DNA from: Bacteroidota bacterium
GTDB taxonomy: Bacteria; Bacteroidota; Bacteroidia; Chitinophagales; Saprospiraceae
Direction: 5' to 3'
Length of the DNA stretch: 64,000 bases
Assembly: GCA_003045895.1 (NCBI GenBank)
Contig: PZPC01000014.1
Span: 17,615 to 81,614 of the forward strand
This document shows positions 8,856 through 18,754 of this stretch, piece by piece. How positions within the stretch are numbered: position 1 is the first letter of the stretch; each line of letters opens with the position of its first letter. Below the pieces are notes generated by a model that saw only the letters and a program-made list of their open reading frames with translations, was not told where the DNA came from and ran no database searches. The translations under genes were made by a program, and so were the position numbers.

Positions 8856-9767
8856 TTAGGGGATTTGTAGTACCTGTTCCGCGACACGTACTAAATTTCT
8901 GATAATTTGTTCTCCGTTGGGATCTTCGGTCAGCGCAACCAAGATATACCGTTGGCGCTTGTTGCGGCCCCAAACCAATACAGAATCCGCGTGGAAATTT
9001 TTCCATGATCCCGATTTCCGATACAGTTTAGCCTGTGGCGCTACCTGGTCAAGGGTATTGACAAATTTGTGGTGAAGGGCAGGATCATCCATGATGTCCA
9101 GCATTTGCCGGCACCGCACCGGCGTCACTAAAGCGCCGGTAGCCATCATATAGTAAAAACGACAGACCTGGGAGACCGTGGCCGCATGGCTCAGCCCTTT
9201 GATGGGATCCGGGTGACGGAGGCCAGAAGCAGCATAGCGCTTTCCGACCCACAGCCCTCCGCCAAATTCCTCATCGTACAATTGATACCGGGGATCGGTC
9301 AGCACGGCCTCAATCTTATCGTAACCGAGCCGATCAATCATTCGCGTAGAAGCCTGGTTATTGGAATAGCAAATCATTGCGTTCAAGTCGCTGATGACTT
9401 CGGGACTCTCCGACAACTCGCATTTTTCAAAAGCATCCATGGAAGCCAGCAGAATGGCTATCTTCGGCAAACTGGCGGCGTACATCATCACATCACCATT
9501 GACCTGGGCAAAACGCGCCTGGTAGGGATCTCTCAGGTCGACCAATCCTACGGCCAGCTTTCGGTCAGCAATCAACTGGGCATTGGCGGGGTTGGCATTG
9601 AGTGCCCGAATCAATTTGCGTTCCAGGTCCTGGCTCTCCATATCACGTAAAGACACCCTGCCCTCATCGGGTAGGCGAATGGGTAAATCACTCTGTGCGT
9701 TCAGCGGACGCCCAAGCATCCCTAGCAATAGGATCATTGCTAAAAAAAAATGCCATTTAATGGTCAT
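8856..9767 (-). CDS. exported class A beta-lactamase-like serine hydrolase
   Basis: 303 residues with a signal peptide ending near PLNAQS. The catalytic motifs are Ser99-L-P-Lys102, Ser135-N-Asn137 and Lys251-S-Gly253. The length fits class A beta-lactamases, but no clear ExxLN omega-loop motif is visible, so a periplasmic peptidase or esterase is possible. It lies upstream of the transporter in the same direction. The serine hydrolase at 4785 has the same motifs but is 120 residues longer and only distantly similar. Confidence 0.75.
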   Translation of the reverse strand: MTIKWHFFLAMILLLGMLGRPLNAQSDLPIRLPDEGRVSLRDMESQDLERKLIRALNANPANAQLIADRKLAVGLVDLRDPYQARFAQVNGDVMMYAASLPKIAILLASMDAFEKCELSESPEVISDLNAMICYSNNQASTRMIDRLGYDKIEAVLTDPRYQLYDEEFGGGLWVGKRYAASGLRHPDPIKGLSHAATVSQVCRFYYMMATGALVTPVRCRQMLDIMDDPALHHKFVNTLDQVAPQAKLYRKSGSWKNFHADSVLVWGRNKRQRYILVALTEDPNGEQIIRNLVRVAEQVLQIP

Positions 9768-9947
9768 AATGCTAATGATTGAGATATAAAGCGTTGAAAT
9801 GCAACAGCAGTTTGCTCAAAACTACTAAAGAGTAAATTTAGGCTTATTTTTACGGCTGAATTCCGTTAAACGCATTTATTCGACCAACGTCTAAAACTTT
9901 AACAAATGAACCGGACAATGGGTTATAGAGCCAACGGTTCCCTACAA

Positions 9948-10838
9948 TTAACCCAGCAATCCATCGACGATGACCAGCATACCGAAGACCACGCTAGCCA
10001 CCCCATTGGTGGTAAAAAAGGCCAGGTTGATTTTCGACAAATCGTCGGCTTTCACTAAAGTATGCTGGTAGCCAAGCAATACCAGGAAAATCACTACCGC
10101 TAGACCTTGTAGCCACCCAAACTGGGTATAGGTGGTGTATTGCAGATAGCTGGCCAGAAGCAAAACAACGCCACAAAGCAGGTGTAAAACATTGGACAGG
10201 CGCAGCGCACCAACCTTACCCAAGGCGACGGGAATGGATTGCAAGCCCAGCCCTTCGTCAAAATCGCGGTCCTGCAGCGCGTAGATGATATCAAAGCCAG
10301 CCACCCAGAGCAACACGACAACTCCGTAAAGGATACTGATGACACTGAAGTGCCCGGTAACCGCCAGAAAGGCGCCCACGGGGGCCAGCGCCAGGCCCAG
10401 ACCCAACACAAAATGGCACCAGGAAGTAAAGCGCTTGGTAAAGCTATAACCCAAAACAACCAACAAGGCAACTGGTGCCAGCGCGAAGCAGAGGGGATTG
10501 ATGAACCAGGTAATCGCCCAGAAGAGCAAGCTGTTGATGATCACGAATACCAGTGCTGAGCGCGCGGAAATGATACCTGCCGGTATTTCGCGAACCTGGG
10601 TCCTTGGATTCTTCCCATCAATGTCGCGATCCAGGTAGCGATTGAAAGCCATGGCGGCACTGCGCGCAAACACCATACACAACACCACCAACACCAACAG
10701 CGGCCATGGCCAATAGCCCAACTCCAGGGCGCCCAGGGTGAACCCAACCAGCGCAAAAGGCAGCGCAAAAATGGTGTGGCTGAATTTGACCAGGGAGAGG
10801 TAGCTTTTAAGCTGTTGCTGGATACCGGTAGCAGTCAT
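9948..10838 (-). CDS. UbiA-family prenyltransferase, probable MqnP of the futalosine pathway
   Basis: 296 residues, about nine membrane helices. Two aspartate-rich motifs of the UbiA superfamily are present: NRYLDRDID near residue 68 and LQDRDFDEG near 185. The ORF resembles 4-hydroxybenzoate polyprenyltransferases. Bacteroidota make menaquinone, and futalosine hydrolase is encoded at 24.9 kb, so the likely role is MqnP, the prenylation step of the futalosine route. That assignment is inference; UbiA, MenA and MqnP cannot be told apart here by sequence alone. ATG at 10838. Confidence 0.75.
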   Translation of the reverse strand: MTATGIQQQLKSYLSLVKFSHTIFALPFALVGFTLGALELGYWPWPLLVLVVLCMVFARSAAMAFNRYLDRDIDGKNPRTQVREIPAGIISARSALVFVIINSLLFWAITWFINPLCFALAPVALLVVLGYSFTKRFTSWCHFVLGLGLALAPVGAFLAVTGHFSVISILYGVVVLLWVAGFDIIYALQDRDFDEGLGLQSIPVALGKVGALRLSNVLHLLCGVVLLLASYLQYTTYTQFGWLQGLAVVIFLVLLGYQHTLVKADDLSKINLAFFTTNGVASVVFGMLVIVDGLLG

Positions 10839-10935
10839 CGTCTGTTGTTCTTTTTTTAATCACTGAAATACAAGGCTGCCTGCCCACCTGTTCTACTGCC
10901 GGGCCAATACGGACAAGCCGCCATCCCGCCCTCGT

Positions 10936-10974
10936 AAAACAACATGAGCCATCCTGAAAACAGAATGGCTCATG
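10936..10974 (-). terminator. rho-independent terminator after the DUF1573 gene
   Basis: Perfect 10-bp stem CATGAGCCAT (10943-10952) with ATGGCTCATG (10965-10974), 12-nt loop, followed on the minus strand by TTGTTTTA. It lies 22 bp beyond the stop of the DUF1573 lipoprotein gene. Confidence 0.7.
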
Positions 10975-10995
10975 GTTCTTGGCAATAAAAAATAA

Positions 10996-11523
10996 TTATT
11001 GCGTAATAGCAGGCGTTTGAGCAGCAGCGTCGCCGGTAACCTCACCCGTCAGGTAGATAAAGCTTTGTGGCGGGTTGGTGTTAGCAGTGATCGTAACCTT
11101 CTGGTTGCGCTTGCCAGCCTTGTTCTTAGAGTTGAACTCTACGGTAATGTCAGCAGACTTACCAGGAGCAATAGGTTCCCGTGGCCACTTGGGAACGGTA
11201 CAGCCACAGCTACCTTTAGCGTCACTCAGGACCAACGTTTCGGTACCCGTGTTGGTGAACTTGTAGGTGTGTGATACCATCTCGCCTTCTGCTACCGTGC
11301 CAAAGTCGAAAGTCGTTTCGGCAAAAGTCATGGTAGTCGTAGGGCCAGCAGGTACGGCAGGAGCCTGAACATTAGGATCCTGAGGAGTCGTTACTGGTTG
11401 AACAGCCTGGTTTTCCAAATTTTCACGAGCAGCGTCGCGAACATCCGTATCGCCACTTTTGCAGCTTACTGCAACGGCCGCCAGGACGGCTACACAAACT
11501 AGGGTCTGAATATACTTCAGCAT
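10996..11523 (-). CDS. DUF1573 lipoprotein
   Basis: 175 residues. The N-terminus is a lipoprotein signal with lipobox AVSC (Cys21). A Pro/Thr-rich linker is followed by one DUF1573 domain (about 62-165), an immunoglobulin-like beta-sandwich with FDFGTVAEGE, YKFTNTGTE and the SCGCTVPKWP signature. DUF1573 proteins are common on the Bacteroidota envelope and have no settled function. The gene is flanked by its own terminator and a long AT-rich upstream stretch, so it is probably monocistronic. Confidence 0.85.
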   Translation of the reverse strand: MLKYIQTLVCVAVLAAVAVSCKSGDTDVRDAARENLENQAVQPVTTPQDPNVQAPAVPAGPTTTMTFAETTFDFGTVAEGEMVSHTYKFTNTGTETLVLSDAKGSCGCTVPKWPREPIAPGKSADITVEFNSKNKAGKRNQKVTITANTNPPQSFIYLTGEVTGDAAAQTPAITQ

Positions 11524-11645
11524 CTTTCTAAATGATTTAGTTTGAAAAATGATTAATTTTTTATTTGACTACAAAATTAAGGAATGAATTCCATGCCTTT
11601 GTTAAGTAGTCGGCAAAAATTGTTAACGGGACGTTAAACGCACCT

Positions 11646-13301
11646 TTACCACTTGTGCACGAGCTCATAAAAAGCGCTCGCAGACCGGGCATTCAGGCAG
11701 TTTTCAACCGTCAGTCCGCCTTTTCGCGCGGCAAAGGTACCGAAATAAATAGCATGAATACCTGCTTTGCTGTGGGCATCGGGATTAATACTGATCCAGA
11801 CGCCTTTCTCCACGGCGTAGGGCAGCCACGTCCAATCCAGATCTAAACGATACGGACTGGCATTCAGTTCAATGGCGACCTGATTGGCTGCGCAGGCATC
11901 GATCACTTTGCGGTGATCAATAGGATAACCAGGCCGTGACAGCAACAAGCGCCCGGTGGGATGCCCCAGGATACTGGTATAGGGGTTTTCAATGGCCGTG
12001 ATCAAGCGCTGGGTAGCCTTTTCTTCGTCCATCCGCAGATTGGAGTGGATACTGGCAATGATGAAGTCGAATTGCCGGAGCAGGTCTTCTTCGTAATCCA
12101 GGGAGCCATCAGCCAGGATATCACTCTCGATGCCTTTGAAAATACGAAAATCGGTCTGCTGAGCATTCAACTGGTCGATCGCCTGCATTTGGTCCAGTAC
12201 CCGCTCGGGCGACAGCCCGTTGGCGTAGAAGGCCGCTTTGCTGTGGTCGGTGATCCCAATATAGCCATAACCCTGTTCGCGGGCGTAGTTGGCCATGTCT
12301 GCCAGGCTGTGGATGCCGTCACTGTAAGTGGTATGGCTGTGGATGACGCCCCTGACGTCACTGGCATCGATAAGGGTGGGAATCTTGTTGTCTACTGCCA
12401 GCTGCAAGCCCCACTCCTCTTCCCGCAATTCGGGTGGAAGAACCGGCAGCCTGGCCTGGGAAAAAACGGCTGCTTCCGTGGCTAAATTTTTAAAATCCAC
12501 CCCCGGAAACCGCTCCATAAAAGCCGCCAAAAAAGGGGGTGCTGCCGTGTAGCGGAATTGCCTCGACCCCCATTCCGCCGGGGTGCAGGTATAGATCCAG
12601 ACGGGAAATTCTTCCTCGGTCGTTGCTTTGATGATACCCTCATCGGTTACCTCGGCCGGCAAGTTCAACGCAGCTGTTATTGCTGCGGAGGTTGCGCCCG
12701 CTACCAACAGGGCCAACTTATCCAGGGTCGGACAGGCGCGGCGCAGCGCCCCGGTCCAGGCTACCTGCGCCTGTGGAAGCGCCTGTTGCAGTTGCGTCCG
12801 AATGGCGATGGCCCTGGCTTCCACGGTAGCATAGAGAAACTGCCCCTGACTCAGCTTGAAATAGGCGAGCTTGGCTTTTAGGTCCTCCTGGGTCTTCAGG
12901 CCAAAGCCTTTCAACTCCAATAAGCGGTTTTCGTTGACGGCGTACAGCAATTCGCCGACACTTTCCACCCCGAGTTCCTGCCATACCTGGCGGACTTTCT
13001 TGGGGCCAAAACCCGCAATGCCCAACATGTCGCGCACGCCGGGTGGGGTGATCTTGCGGAATTTCTCCAGGGCCTCCATTTGGCCGTTCTCTATCAATTC
13101 GATGATCTTCCCGGAAATGGCTTTGCCGATGCCTTTGATATTGGCCAGGGCGGCTTCGTCCAGCTCCGCTACCGGTTGGTCCAACTTGCGGAGGGTCATA
13201 TAGGCATTTTGATAAGAACGGATCTTGAAAGGATTGTCGGCGTGAAGCTCCATCAACTGGGCCAGTTCGCGAAAGGCACTTCCGATTTCTTTGTTGGTCA
13301 T
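11646..13301 (-). CDS. polX: PolX-type protein: degenerate DNA polymerase X plus PHP nuclease
   Basis: 551 residues from ATG 13301; the upstream in-frame start at 13337 adds a low-quality extension. Helix-hairpin-helix repeats come first (LANIKGIGKAISGKI, LELKGFGLKTQEDL). The polymerase X nucleotidyltransferase core reads GALRRACPTLDKLALLV where active family members have G-S-x-RR followed by a DxD pair; the pair aligns to Lys and Ala here. The C-terminal PHP domain is intact: HSHTTYSDG, TDHS, GIESDIL, ASIHS, GHP, ELNA, NPDAH. Bacterial PolX acts in base excision repair with a Mn-dependent 3'-5' exonuclease in the PHP domain. This copy probably keeps nuclease but not polymerase activity. Confidence 0.85.
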   Translation of the reverse strand: MTNKEIGSAFRELAQLMELHADNPFKIRSYQNAYMTLRKLDQPVAELDEAALANIKGIGKAISGKIIELIENGQMEALEKFRKITPPGVRDMLGIAGFGPKKVRQVWQELGVESVGELLYAVNENRLLELKGFGLKTQEDLKAKLAYFKLSQGQFLYATVEARAIAIRTQLQQALPQAQVAWTGALRRACPTLDKLALLVAGATSAAITAALNLPAEVTDEGIIKATTEEEFPVWIYTCTPAEWGSRQFRYTAAPPFLAAFMERFPGVDFKNLATEAAVFSQARLPVLPPELREEEWGLQLAVDNKIPTLIDASDVRGVIHSHTTYSDGIHSLADMANYAREQGYGYIGITDHSKAAFYANGLSPERVLDQMQAIDQLNAQQTDFRIFKGIESDILADGSLDYEEDLLRQFDFIIASIHSNLRMDEEKATQRLITAIENPYTSILGHPTGRLLLSRPGYPIDHRKVIDACAANQVAIELNASPYRLDLDWTWLPYAVEKGVWISINPDAHSKAGIHAIYFGTFAARKGGLTVENCLNARSASAFYELVHKW

Positions 13302-13391
13302 GGTGGGTGAATTGCAGCGACGAAGATACACTTTCAAGGGGCATTAAAACGACAAAAGGGCAGCCAAGTTAATGACTGCCCCTTGTGTTCG

Positions 13392-13464
13392 AGCGGATGA
13401 CAAGATTCGAACCTGCGACCTCAACCTTGGCAAGGTTGCGCTCTACCAACTGAGCTACATCCGC
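13392..13464 (-). tRNA. tRNA-Gly(GCC)
   Basis: Minus-strand cloverleaf of 73 nt. Acceptor stem GCGGATG pairs with CATCCGC; D arm GCTC...GAGC; anticodon stem CAACC/GGTTG around TTGCCAA, giving anticodon GCC; T arm GCAGG-TTCGAAT-CTTGT with two wobble pairs. CCA is not encoded. It lies between polX and ppk1. Confidence 0.95.
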
Positions 13465-13595
13465 GTCTGCTGGCTGCTCAGCCAATGCTTTATTTCTAAA
13501 GCGATGCAAATATACAACCCTTTTATTTGTTCCTCCAAGCTTTCTTGTGAAAAAATAATTGATTCTTTTGCTCATCAGCAACAAGCACCTGATTA

Positions 13596-15695
13596 TCAAT
13601 TCGCTGGAGACGAATATTTTTTTGCGCCTTCTTCTAAACGGCGTTTGATCGTGTAGTAAATCTCTACCTGGGAACGAATTGCCAGGTCGCTACCAGAATG
13701 GTGGTAGGTGTTCGACAAGGATTGATTCAACACCCGCGCTTTTACATTATCCGACAATTGCACCTGAAGGGTTTCCATAATTTCCGCCTTAATGGTCGGA
13801 TCGTAGATGGGGAAAGCCGTTTCAATCCGGTAACTGAGGTTGCGGACCATCCAATCAGCCGATGACAAATAGAGCTGGTCTTCGCCCCCGTGGTGAAAAA
13901 CGAACACCCGCGCGTGCTCCAGGTAGCGATCGACAATACTGATGGCCTTAATGTTTTCGCTCCAGCCTTTCTTGCCGGGCACCAGGCAGCAAATCCCCCG
14001 AATGATCAGTTGGATCTTCACACCGGCCCGACTGGCTTCGTATAGTTTTTCGATCATGCGCAAATCCTGGAGGCTGTTCATCTTCAGGATCATCCAGGCA
14101 GGCTTACCGGCTTTGGCTTGTTTGATTTCGTAGTTGATTTTTTCTTCCAACCCCTCCCGGAGGTTAAACTGGCCGACGAGCAAATGTTGGAAAGGTTGAT
14201 CGGGCAGCTTCACGGTTTCCAGGTAGGAAAAAACCCGCGCCACTTCGTTCACCAGGCGCGGATCGGCGGTGAAGAGCCCAAAATCGGCATACACCTTGGC
14301 CGTATCCTCGTGGAAATTACCCGTCGCCAAATAGGCGTACAGATTGGCTTCATTGCCATCAATGCGGCGCACCAACGCGAGCTTGGAATGCACCTTAACG
14401 CCGGGAAAACTGTAGTGTACCGTAACCCCTGCCTGCTCCAGCTTTTCGCCCCACCGGAGGTTGGCTTCCTCGTCGAAACGCGCCTTCACTTCAATAAACA
14501 CCGACACCTGTTTACCCGCTTCTACCGCCCGAATCAGTGCCTGCATAATGCGCGACTTCTTGGCTACCCGGTACTGTACGATCTTAATGTGCGTGACATT
14601 TGGATCATTGGCCGCTGCTTCAAAGAACCGCAGGGCAGAATCATAGCGCTCATAGGGTACGTGGATCATGTGATCCCGTTCCCGCAACGCCGCAAAAAAG
14701 TCGGGTGCTTCTTCCAGTGGTTTATAGGCCAAAGGAACCAATTCCGGGTTTTTCAGGTGAGACATCCCAAAATCCGGAAACTGGAAAAAATCAAAGTTGT
14801 TGTGGTAGCGGCCTTCCTTGAGGGTGTCGTACTTCTCTAAATTGAAAACGTCTTTCAGGAATTCCAGAAAATCGGCGGGAATTTCCGCGTCGTACACGAA
14901 GCGCGAGGCAGGCCCGACCTGTCGTTTTACCAGGCTGCTTTTGATCTTCCCGATCAGGTCACCAGAAAACTCATCATCAATATACAGTTCCGCGTCCCGG
15001 GTCAGTTTTAACGAAAAGGTATCCAGGATTTCGTAACCCGGAAACATCCAACTCACACTGTTGCGAACAATGTCGTCGAGGATGATCAGGTTGTGTTCAT
15101 CCGGTGGGCCAGGCAACAAAATGAACCGCGGCAAGTGATCGGAAGGGATTTTTACCAGGGCATACTCATTGGGGGCATTCGGCGAGCCCAGTGGTTGCAA
15201 CAGGATAGAAAGGTACAACTGGGCATTGTTGAGAAAAGGGCGAATTTTATTCTTGACCAACAAAACGGGTTGCACGAAGGGCAGCATGTGGTCGTGAAAA
15301 TAGCTCTCCACAAACTCCCGCTCCTCTTCATTGAGATCGAGTCGGCGTTTGATGAATATTTTATGCCGCCGCAATTCGGGGATAATTTTTTCCTCGAAAA
15401 TTTGAGCAAATTCCTCTTGCTGTTCGTTGACAATCCGTTGGATGGCCCGCACCGCCTGGCGAGGGCTGATGTGCAGTTCACGCTGGGTTTTCTTGCCAAT
15501 TCGGATCAGGTTGCGGTGGTTGGCCATCCGCACCCGAAAAAATTCATCCAGATTAGAGCTATAGATTGCCAAAAACTTAATCCGCTCAAACAGGGGGACC
15601 GCCGGGTCTTTGGCTTCCTGCAGCACCCGGTAATTGAAAGACAACCAGCTGATGTCCCGGGCAATGTACGGCATTTTCTTTTCTAAATAATCCAT
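13596..15695 (-). CDS. ppk1: polyphosphate kinase 1
   Basis: 699 residues, the normal length of PPK1, which reversibly polymerises the gamma phosphate of ATP into polyphosphate. The family start reads RDISWLSFNYRVLQEA. The two HKD-like active-site blocks are visible: VHSKLALVRR (with the autophosphorylated His, followed by the NLYAYLATGNFHEDTAK region) and HHGGEDQLYLSSADWMVRNL. The second ATG at 15674 is an equally good start. DUF72 lies 2 bp upstream in the same direction, so the two are probably cotranscribed. Confidence 0.95.
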   Translation of the reverse strand: MDYLEKKMPYIARDISWLSFNYRVLQEAKDPAVPLFERIKFLAIYSSNLDEFFRVRMANHRNLIRIGKKTQRELHISPRQAVRAIQRIVNEQQEEFAQIFEEKIIPELRRHKIFIKRRLDLNEEEREFVESYFHDHMLPFVQPVLLVKNKIRPFLNNAQLYLSILLQPLGSPNAPNEYALVKIPSDHLPRFILLPGPPDEHNLIILDDIVRNSVSWMFPGYEILDTFSLKLTRDAELYIDDEFSGDLIGKIKSSLVKRQVGPASRFVYDAEIPADFLEFLKDVFNLEKYDTLKEGRYHNNFDFFQFPDFGMSHLKNPELVPLAYKPLEEAPDFFAALRERDHMIHVPYERYDSALRFFEAAANDPNVTHIKIVQYRVAKKSRIMQALIRAVEAGKQVSVFIEVKARFDEEANLRWGEKLEQAGVTVHYSFPGVKVHSKLALVRRIDGNEANLYAYLATGNFHEDTAKVYADFGLFTADPRLVNEVARVFSYLETVKLPDQPFQHLLVGQFNLREGLEEKINYEIKQAKAGKPAWMILKMNSLQDLRMIEKLYEASRAGVKIQLIIRGICCLVPGKKGWSENIKAISIVDRYLEHARVFVFHHGGEDQLYLSSADWMVRNLSYRIETAFPIYDPTIKAEIMETLQVQLSDNVKARVLNQSLSNTYHHSGSDLAIRSQVEIYYTIKRRLEEGAKKYSSPAN

Positions 15696-15697
15696 AG

Positions 15698-16627
15698 CTA
15701 AAAAAGTGAAATCTGCTCGCCACCCTGCGGGGTATTCGCATAGTGAACGGGTTGGATAATCTTGTGTTCAGCACCTACATTCCATTGTCCGGCCAGGTAG
15801 TGCACCAAATCGGGGGCCAGTAGGTTGTCTGGTTCATGCGGAAAAAAATAGGCTTTGGCCAACCCTTCATTTTGCCATTGTTCCAGGCGGGCACACCAGG
15901 CATCAATTCGTTGGTAGTCCGACGGATGGAGGCCATTGCCAACGAACCGGATCATCGCAAAATCAGCGGTCAGCTGGGCATGGACAACATCTCTGCGCCC
16001 GGCCACATCGGTGATGACCGCTGCGACGGCGTATTTAGCCAGCAGGTCCGTCCACTGGTTCACTTGCTCCGCAGCGGCAAACCAACTTTCGTGGCGAAAC
16101 TCTACCGCTAATGGATAAGCGGATGGCCAATGGTGCAAAAATTGCTCGAGCAACGGTTGCTGATCGGCACCAAAATAGGGTGGTAATTGCAGGAAACAAG
16201 CGCCGAGTTGGTTGCCAAAATAGCGGAGCGCTTCCCAAAATAGCGGCAGGTGCTCGCCAGCGAGTCCCAAATTCCGATCGTGGCTGATCTTTTGGGGCAA
16301 TTTAGGGCAGAAACGAAAACCCGCGGGCACGGAAGTGCACCAGTTCTCGACCATCGTCCGATCTGGAATGCGGTAATGGGTGGTATTGAGTTCGATGGTA
16401 TTGAACTGCTGACCATACCTGGAGAGGAAGTCTTTGCTTTTTGTTCCCGCAGGATACCAGCTACCTACCCACGCTGGCATACCCCAACCCGTACAACCCA
16501 CGTGAAGCGCAAGGCCTTCTCCCCTACCGGAACGCCGTCGCCGCTCCAACACCTGGGCATTGGTCAAGGGGTCAGGTGGTAACGAAAAATCAACTCCCGC
16601 GATATCGGTAAGTTTTCCAAACTTCAT
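15698..16627 (-). CDS. DUF72 (YecE-like) protein
   Basis: 309 residues. The domain starts near residue 40 with VGCTGWGMPAWVGSWYP and includes FNTIELNTTHYRIP and FCPKLPQKISHD, typical of the DUF72 TIM-barrel family whose biochemical role is unknown. The first 40 residues are an Arg-rich, poorly conserved extension. It is transcribed with ppk1 (2 bp downstream) and with the DUF255 gene 18 bp upstream. Confidence 0.9.
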   Translation of the reverse strand: MKFGKLTDIAGVDFSLPPDPLTNAQVLERRRRSGRGEGLALHVGCTGWGMPAWVGSWYPAGTKSKDFLSRYGQQFNTIELNTTHYRIPDRTMVENWCTSVPAGFRFCPKLPQKISHDRNLGLAGEHLPLFWEALRYFGNQLGACFLQLPPYFGADQQPLLEQFLHHWPSAYPLAVEFRHESWFAAAEQVNQWTDLLAKYAVAAVITDVAGRRDVVHAQLTADFAMIRFVGNGLHPSDYQRIDAWCARLEQWQNEGLAKAYFFPHEPDNLLAPDLVHYLAGQWNVGAEHKIIQPVHYANTPQGGEQISLF

Positions 16628-16645
16628 ACGTGCTTCGTCCTGTAT

Positions 16646-18754
16646 TTATTTAAGCAAATCCAACGCCGCCTGCGCCGTTTTCACGGGCAATTTACAAACC
16701 TTATTCCGGCAAACATAAATATAGGTTTCTTCTGCAACCAACTTGTTTTCCAATAAAGCCAGCGAACCCTCGGTAGTTCCGCCCAGAAATAGCGCATGGG
16801 GTAGGTACCGGGCCTGAAGTTCGGGACTAACGCGCGGCCAATCTGCTCCCACAATGGCTACTTCGTAAGGTGGATACACCTGCCGCAAAAGCAGTTGCCC
16901 CCAATTGGCAAAAAAGCTGGGATTTCGCAGTACGTCTGTTCCGTTGAGTACGGTTGCGAGCATCCGTTCACTTTTAGTCGTGTAATCTTCCCGGTCCAGA
17001 TAGATACCCAGTTGCCAAAACACTTCGGCCATGGCCGAATTGGAACCGGCAATGACATTGTCCTGAATCTCCGTTCGCCGACTCACCAGGGGTGGGTCGA
17101 GATCAGCGGTGTAGAACAGGAGGTCACTGTTGGGGTTGGAAAAATGCGCCCTGGCGTAATCGGCCAATAGTTGTGCCTGTTCCAACCAATGCTCATCAAA
17201 AGTGAGTTCGTAGAGTCGCAAACAAGCCTGCGCCGCAAAGGCATAATCGTCGAGGAACGCATTAATCGAAGACTTTCCCTGGTGGGTATTCCGCCACAGG
17301 CGGCCATCGGCCTGGAGGGCCTGCCCGAAGAGGGCATTGGCGGCAGCAATGGCCTGGTTCAGGTACGAAGGCTCCCGCAGTGCCGCTGCTGCGTCGGCAT
17401 AGCCTTTGATCATGAGGGCATTCCAGGCCGTGAGCATTTTGTCGTCGAGCCCCGGGCGAACCCGCTGGCTACGTGCCGCAAAAAGTTTAGCCTGGGCGCT
17501 GGCCAACAACGCCGGCCCCGTGGGCACGGCAGCCAGTATTTCGGTGGGTGTTGAACCTGGTGCCAACGAAGTATGCAGGATATTTTTCCCTTGCTCCCAG
17601 TTGCCGGCCTTGGTCACTCCGTAATACTGACTGACCAACTGGGCTTCGGCTGGCGAAAGCAAGCTGTCCAGTTCTTCCGCGCGCCACACGTAAAATTTAC
17701 CTTCCTCGCCATCGCTGTCGGCATCCAGACTGGAATAGAAGCAGCCGGTTGACGAGGTCAGCTCCCGTTTCACGAAGTCCAGGGTTTGCTTCACGACTTC
17801 CCGGTAGCGCTCCTTCCCCGTCTGGGCGTAGGCAGCTGAAAACAGACTTACCAGTTGGCTATTGTCATAGCTCATTTTTTCGAAATGAGGCACCAACCAG
17901 TCGGCGTCCGTCGAATAGCGCGCAAAGCCGCCGCCCAGGTGATCATAAATGCCGCCGGCCGCCAGGTGGTCGAGCGTGGTTTCCCATACTTGCCGGGCTT
18001 CCTGGTTACCCGTGTAGAAGGCGTAGGCCTGCAGCCACTGCATATTATCGGGCATGGGAAATTTGGGCGCCCCCTTTCTACCACCTTGCTGGTGATCCAG
18101 CCCCTGGAGTAGCTGTTGGGCGAAGCGATCGGTGGTTGCTGCCGAAAAAACATACCCCTCAGCAGCTGACGGCAGCTGCCCCAGTGCGTGGATGGTCTGC
18201 GTCAGCTGTTCTGCGTATTTGACCATTTGTGGCCCTTTGTCTGCCTTCTCCTGGATAAAATACTGGAGTACCTCCAGCCACTGGCGACGAGGAAAGTAGG
18301 TGCCTGCCCAAATGGGACGGCCGTCGGGCAGGGCAATGGCATTGAGCGGCCAGCCACAACTGCCGTCGGAAGCCAGCTGGCAGGCGGTCATGTAAACATC
18401 ATCCACATCCGGGCGTTCTTCCCGGTCTACTTTGATGGCTACAAAATTATCATTCATCACCCGCGCGACCAGGGTATCCTCAAAACTTTCGTGCTCCATC
18501 ACGTGACACCAGTGGCAGGCGGCGTACCCAATACTGATGAGGAGCAGCTTGTCTTCGGCCTGTGCCCTGGCCAGCGCTTCCTCACCCCAGGGATACCAAT
18601 TCACCGGGTTGTGCGCATGTTGCAAAAGATAGGGGCTGCTCTGATTGATCAACGCATTGGTATACGCATGGCTCTCCCGGGATACCGACTTACACCCCCA
18701 GCTACAGCAAAAGACCAGCACACTCATTCCTACGAACAGCTGTTGTTTAACCAT
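16646..18754 (-). CDS. DUF255 / SSP411-type thioredoxin-domain lipoprotein
   Basis: 702 residues from ATG 18754. The N-terminus has a lipoprotein signal with the probable lipidated Cys in CSWGCKS. The thioredoxin-like DUF255 domain follows ([35 protein letters not shown] with its CHWC motif), then an alpha/alpha toroid domain to the C-terminus, where a CRNKVCKLP pair is seen. The family (YyaL, spermatogenesis-associated protein 20) has no proven reaction. The start overlaps the upstream cyclotransferase gene by 8 bp, suggesting translational coupling. The in-frame start at 18949 is rejected because it lies within that gene. Confidence 0.85.
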   Translation of the reverse strand: MVKQQLFVGMSVLVFCCSWGCKSVSRESHAYTNALINQSSPYLLQHAHNPVNWYPWGEEALARAQAEDKLLLISIGYAACHWCHVMEHESFEDTLVARVMNDNFVAIKVDREERPDVDDVYMTACQLASDGSCGWPLNAIALPDGRPIWAGTYFPRRQWLEVLQYFIQEKADKGPQMVKYAEQLTQTIHALGQLPSAAEGYVFSAATTDRFAQQLLQGLDHQQGGRKGAPKFPMPDNMQWLQAYAFYTGNQEARQVWETTLDHLAAGGIYDHLGGGFARYSTDADWLVPHFEKMSYDNSQLVSLFSAAYAQTGKERYREVVKQTLDFVKRELTSSTGCFYSSLDADSDGEEGKFYVWRAEELDSLLSPAEAQLVSQYYGVTKAGNWEQGKNILHTSLAPGSTPTEILAAVPTGPALLASAQAKLFAARSQRVRPGLDDKMLTAWNALMIKGYADAAAALREPSYLNQAIAAANALFGQALQADGRLWRNTHQGKSSINAFLDDYAFAAQACLRLYELTFDEHWLEQAQLLADYARAHFSNPNSDLLFYTADLDPPLVSRRTEIQDNVIAGSNSAMAEVFWQLGIYLDREDYTTKSERMLATVLNGTDVLRNPSFFANWGQLLLRQVYPPYEVAIVGADWPRVSPELQARYLPHALFLGGTTEGSLALLENKLVAEETYIYVCRNKVCKLPVKTAQAALDLLK

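Noticed and set aside
9817..9824. CAAAACTA as promoter of the serine hydrolase at 9767
   Set aside because: Matches TAnnTTTG on the minus strand but no TTG lies 19-21 bp upstream.
11572..11579. CAAAATTA as promoter of the DUF1573 gene
   Set aside because: AT-rich context and no -33 TTG; likely chance.
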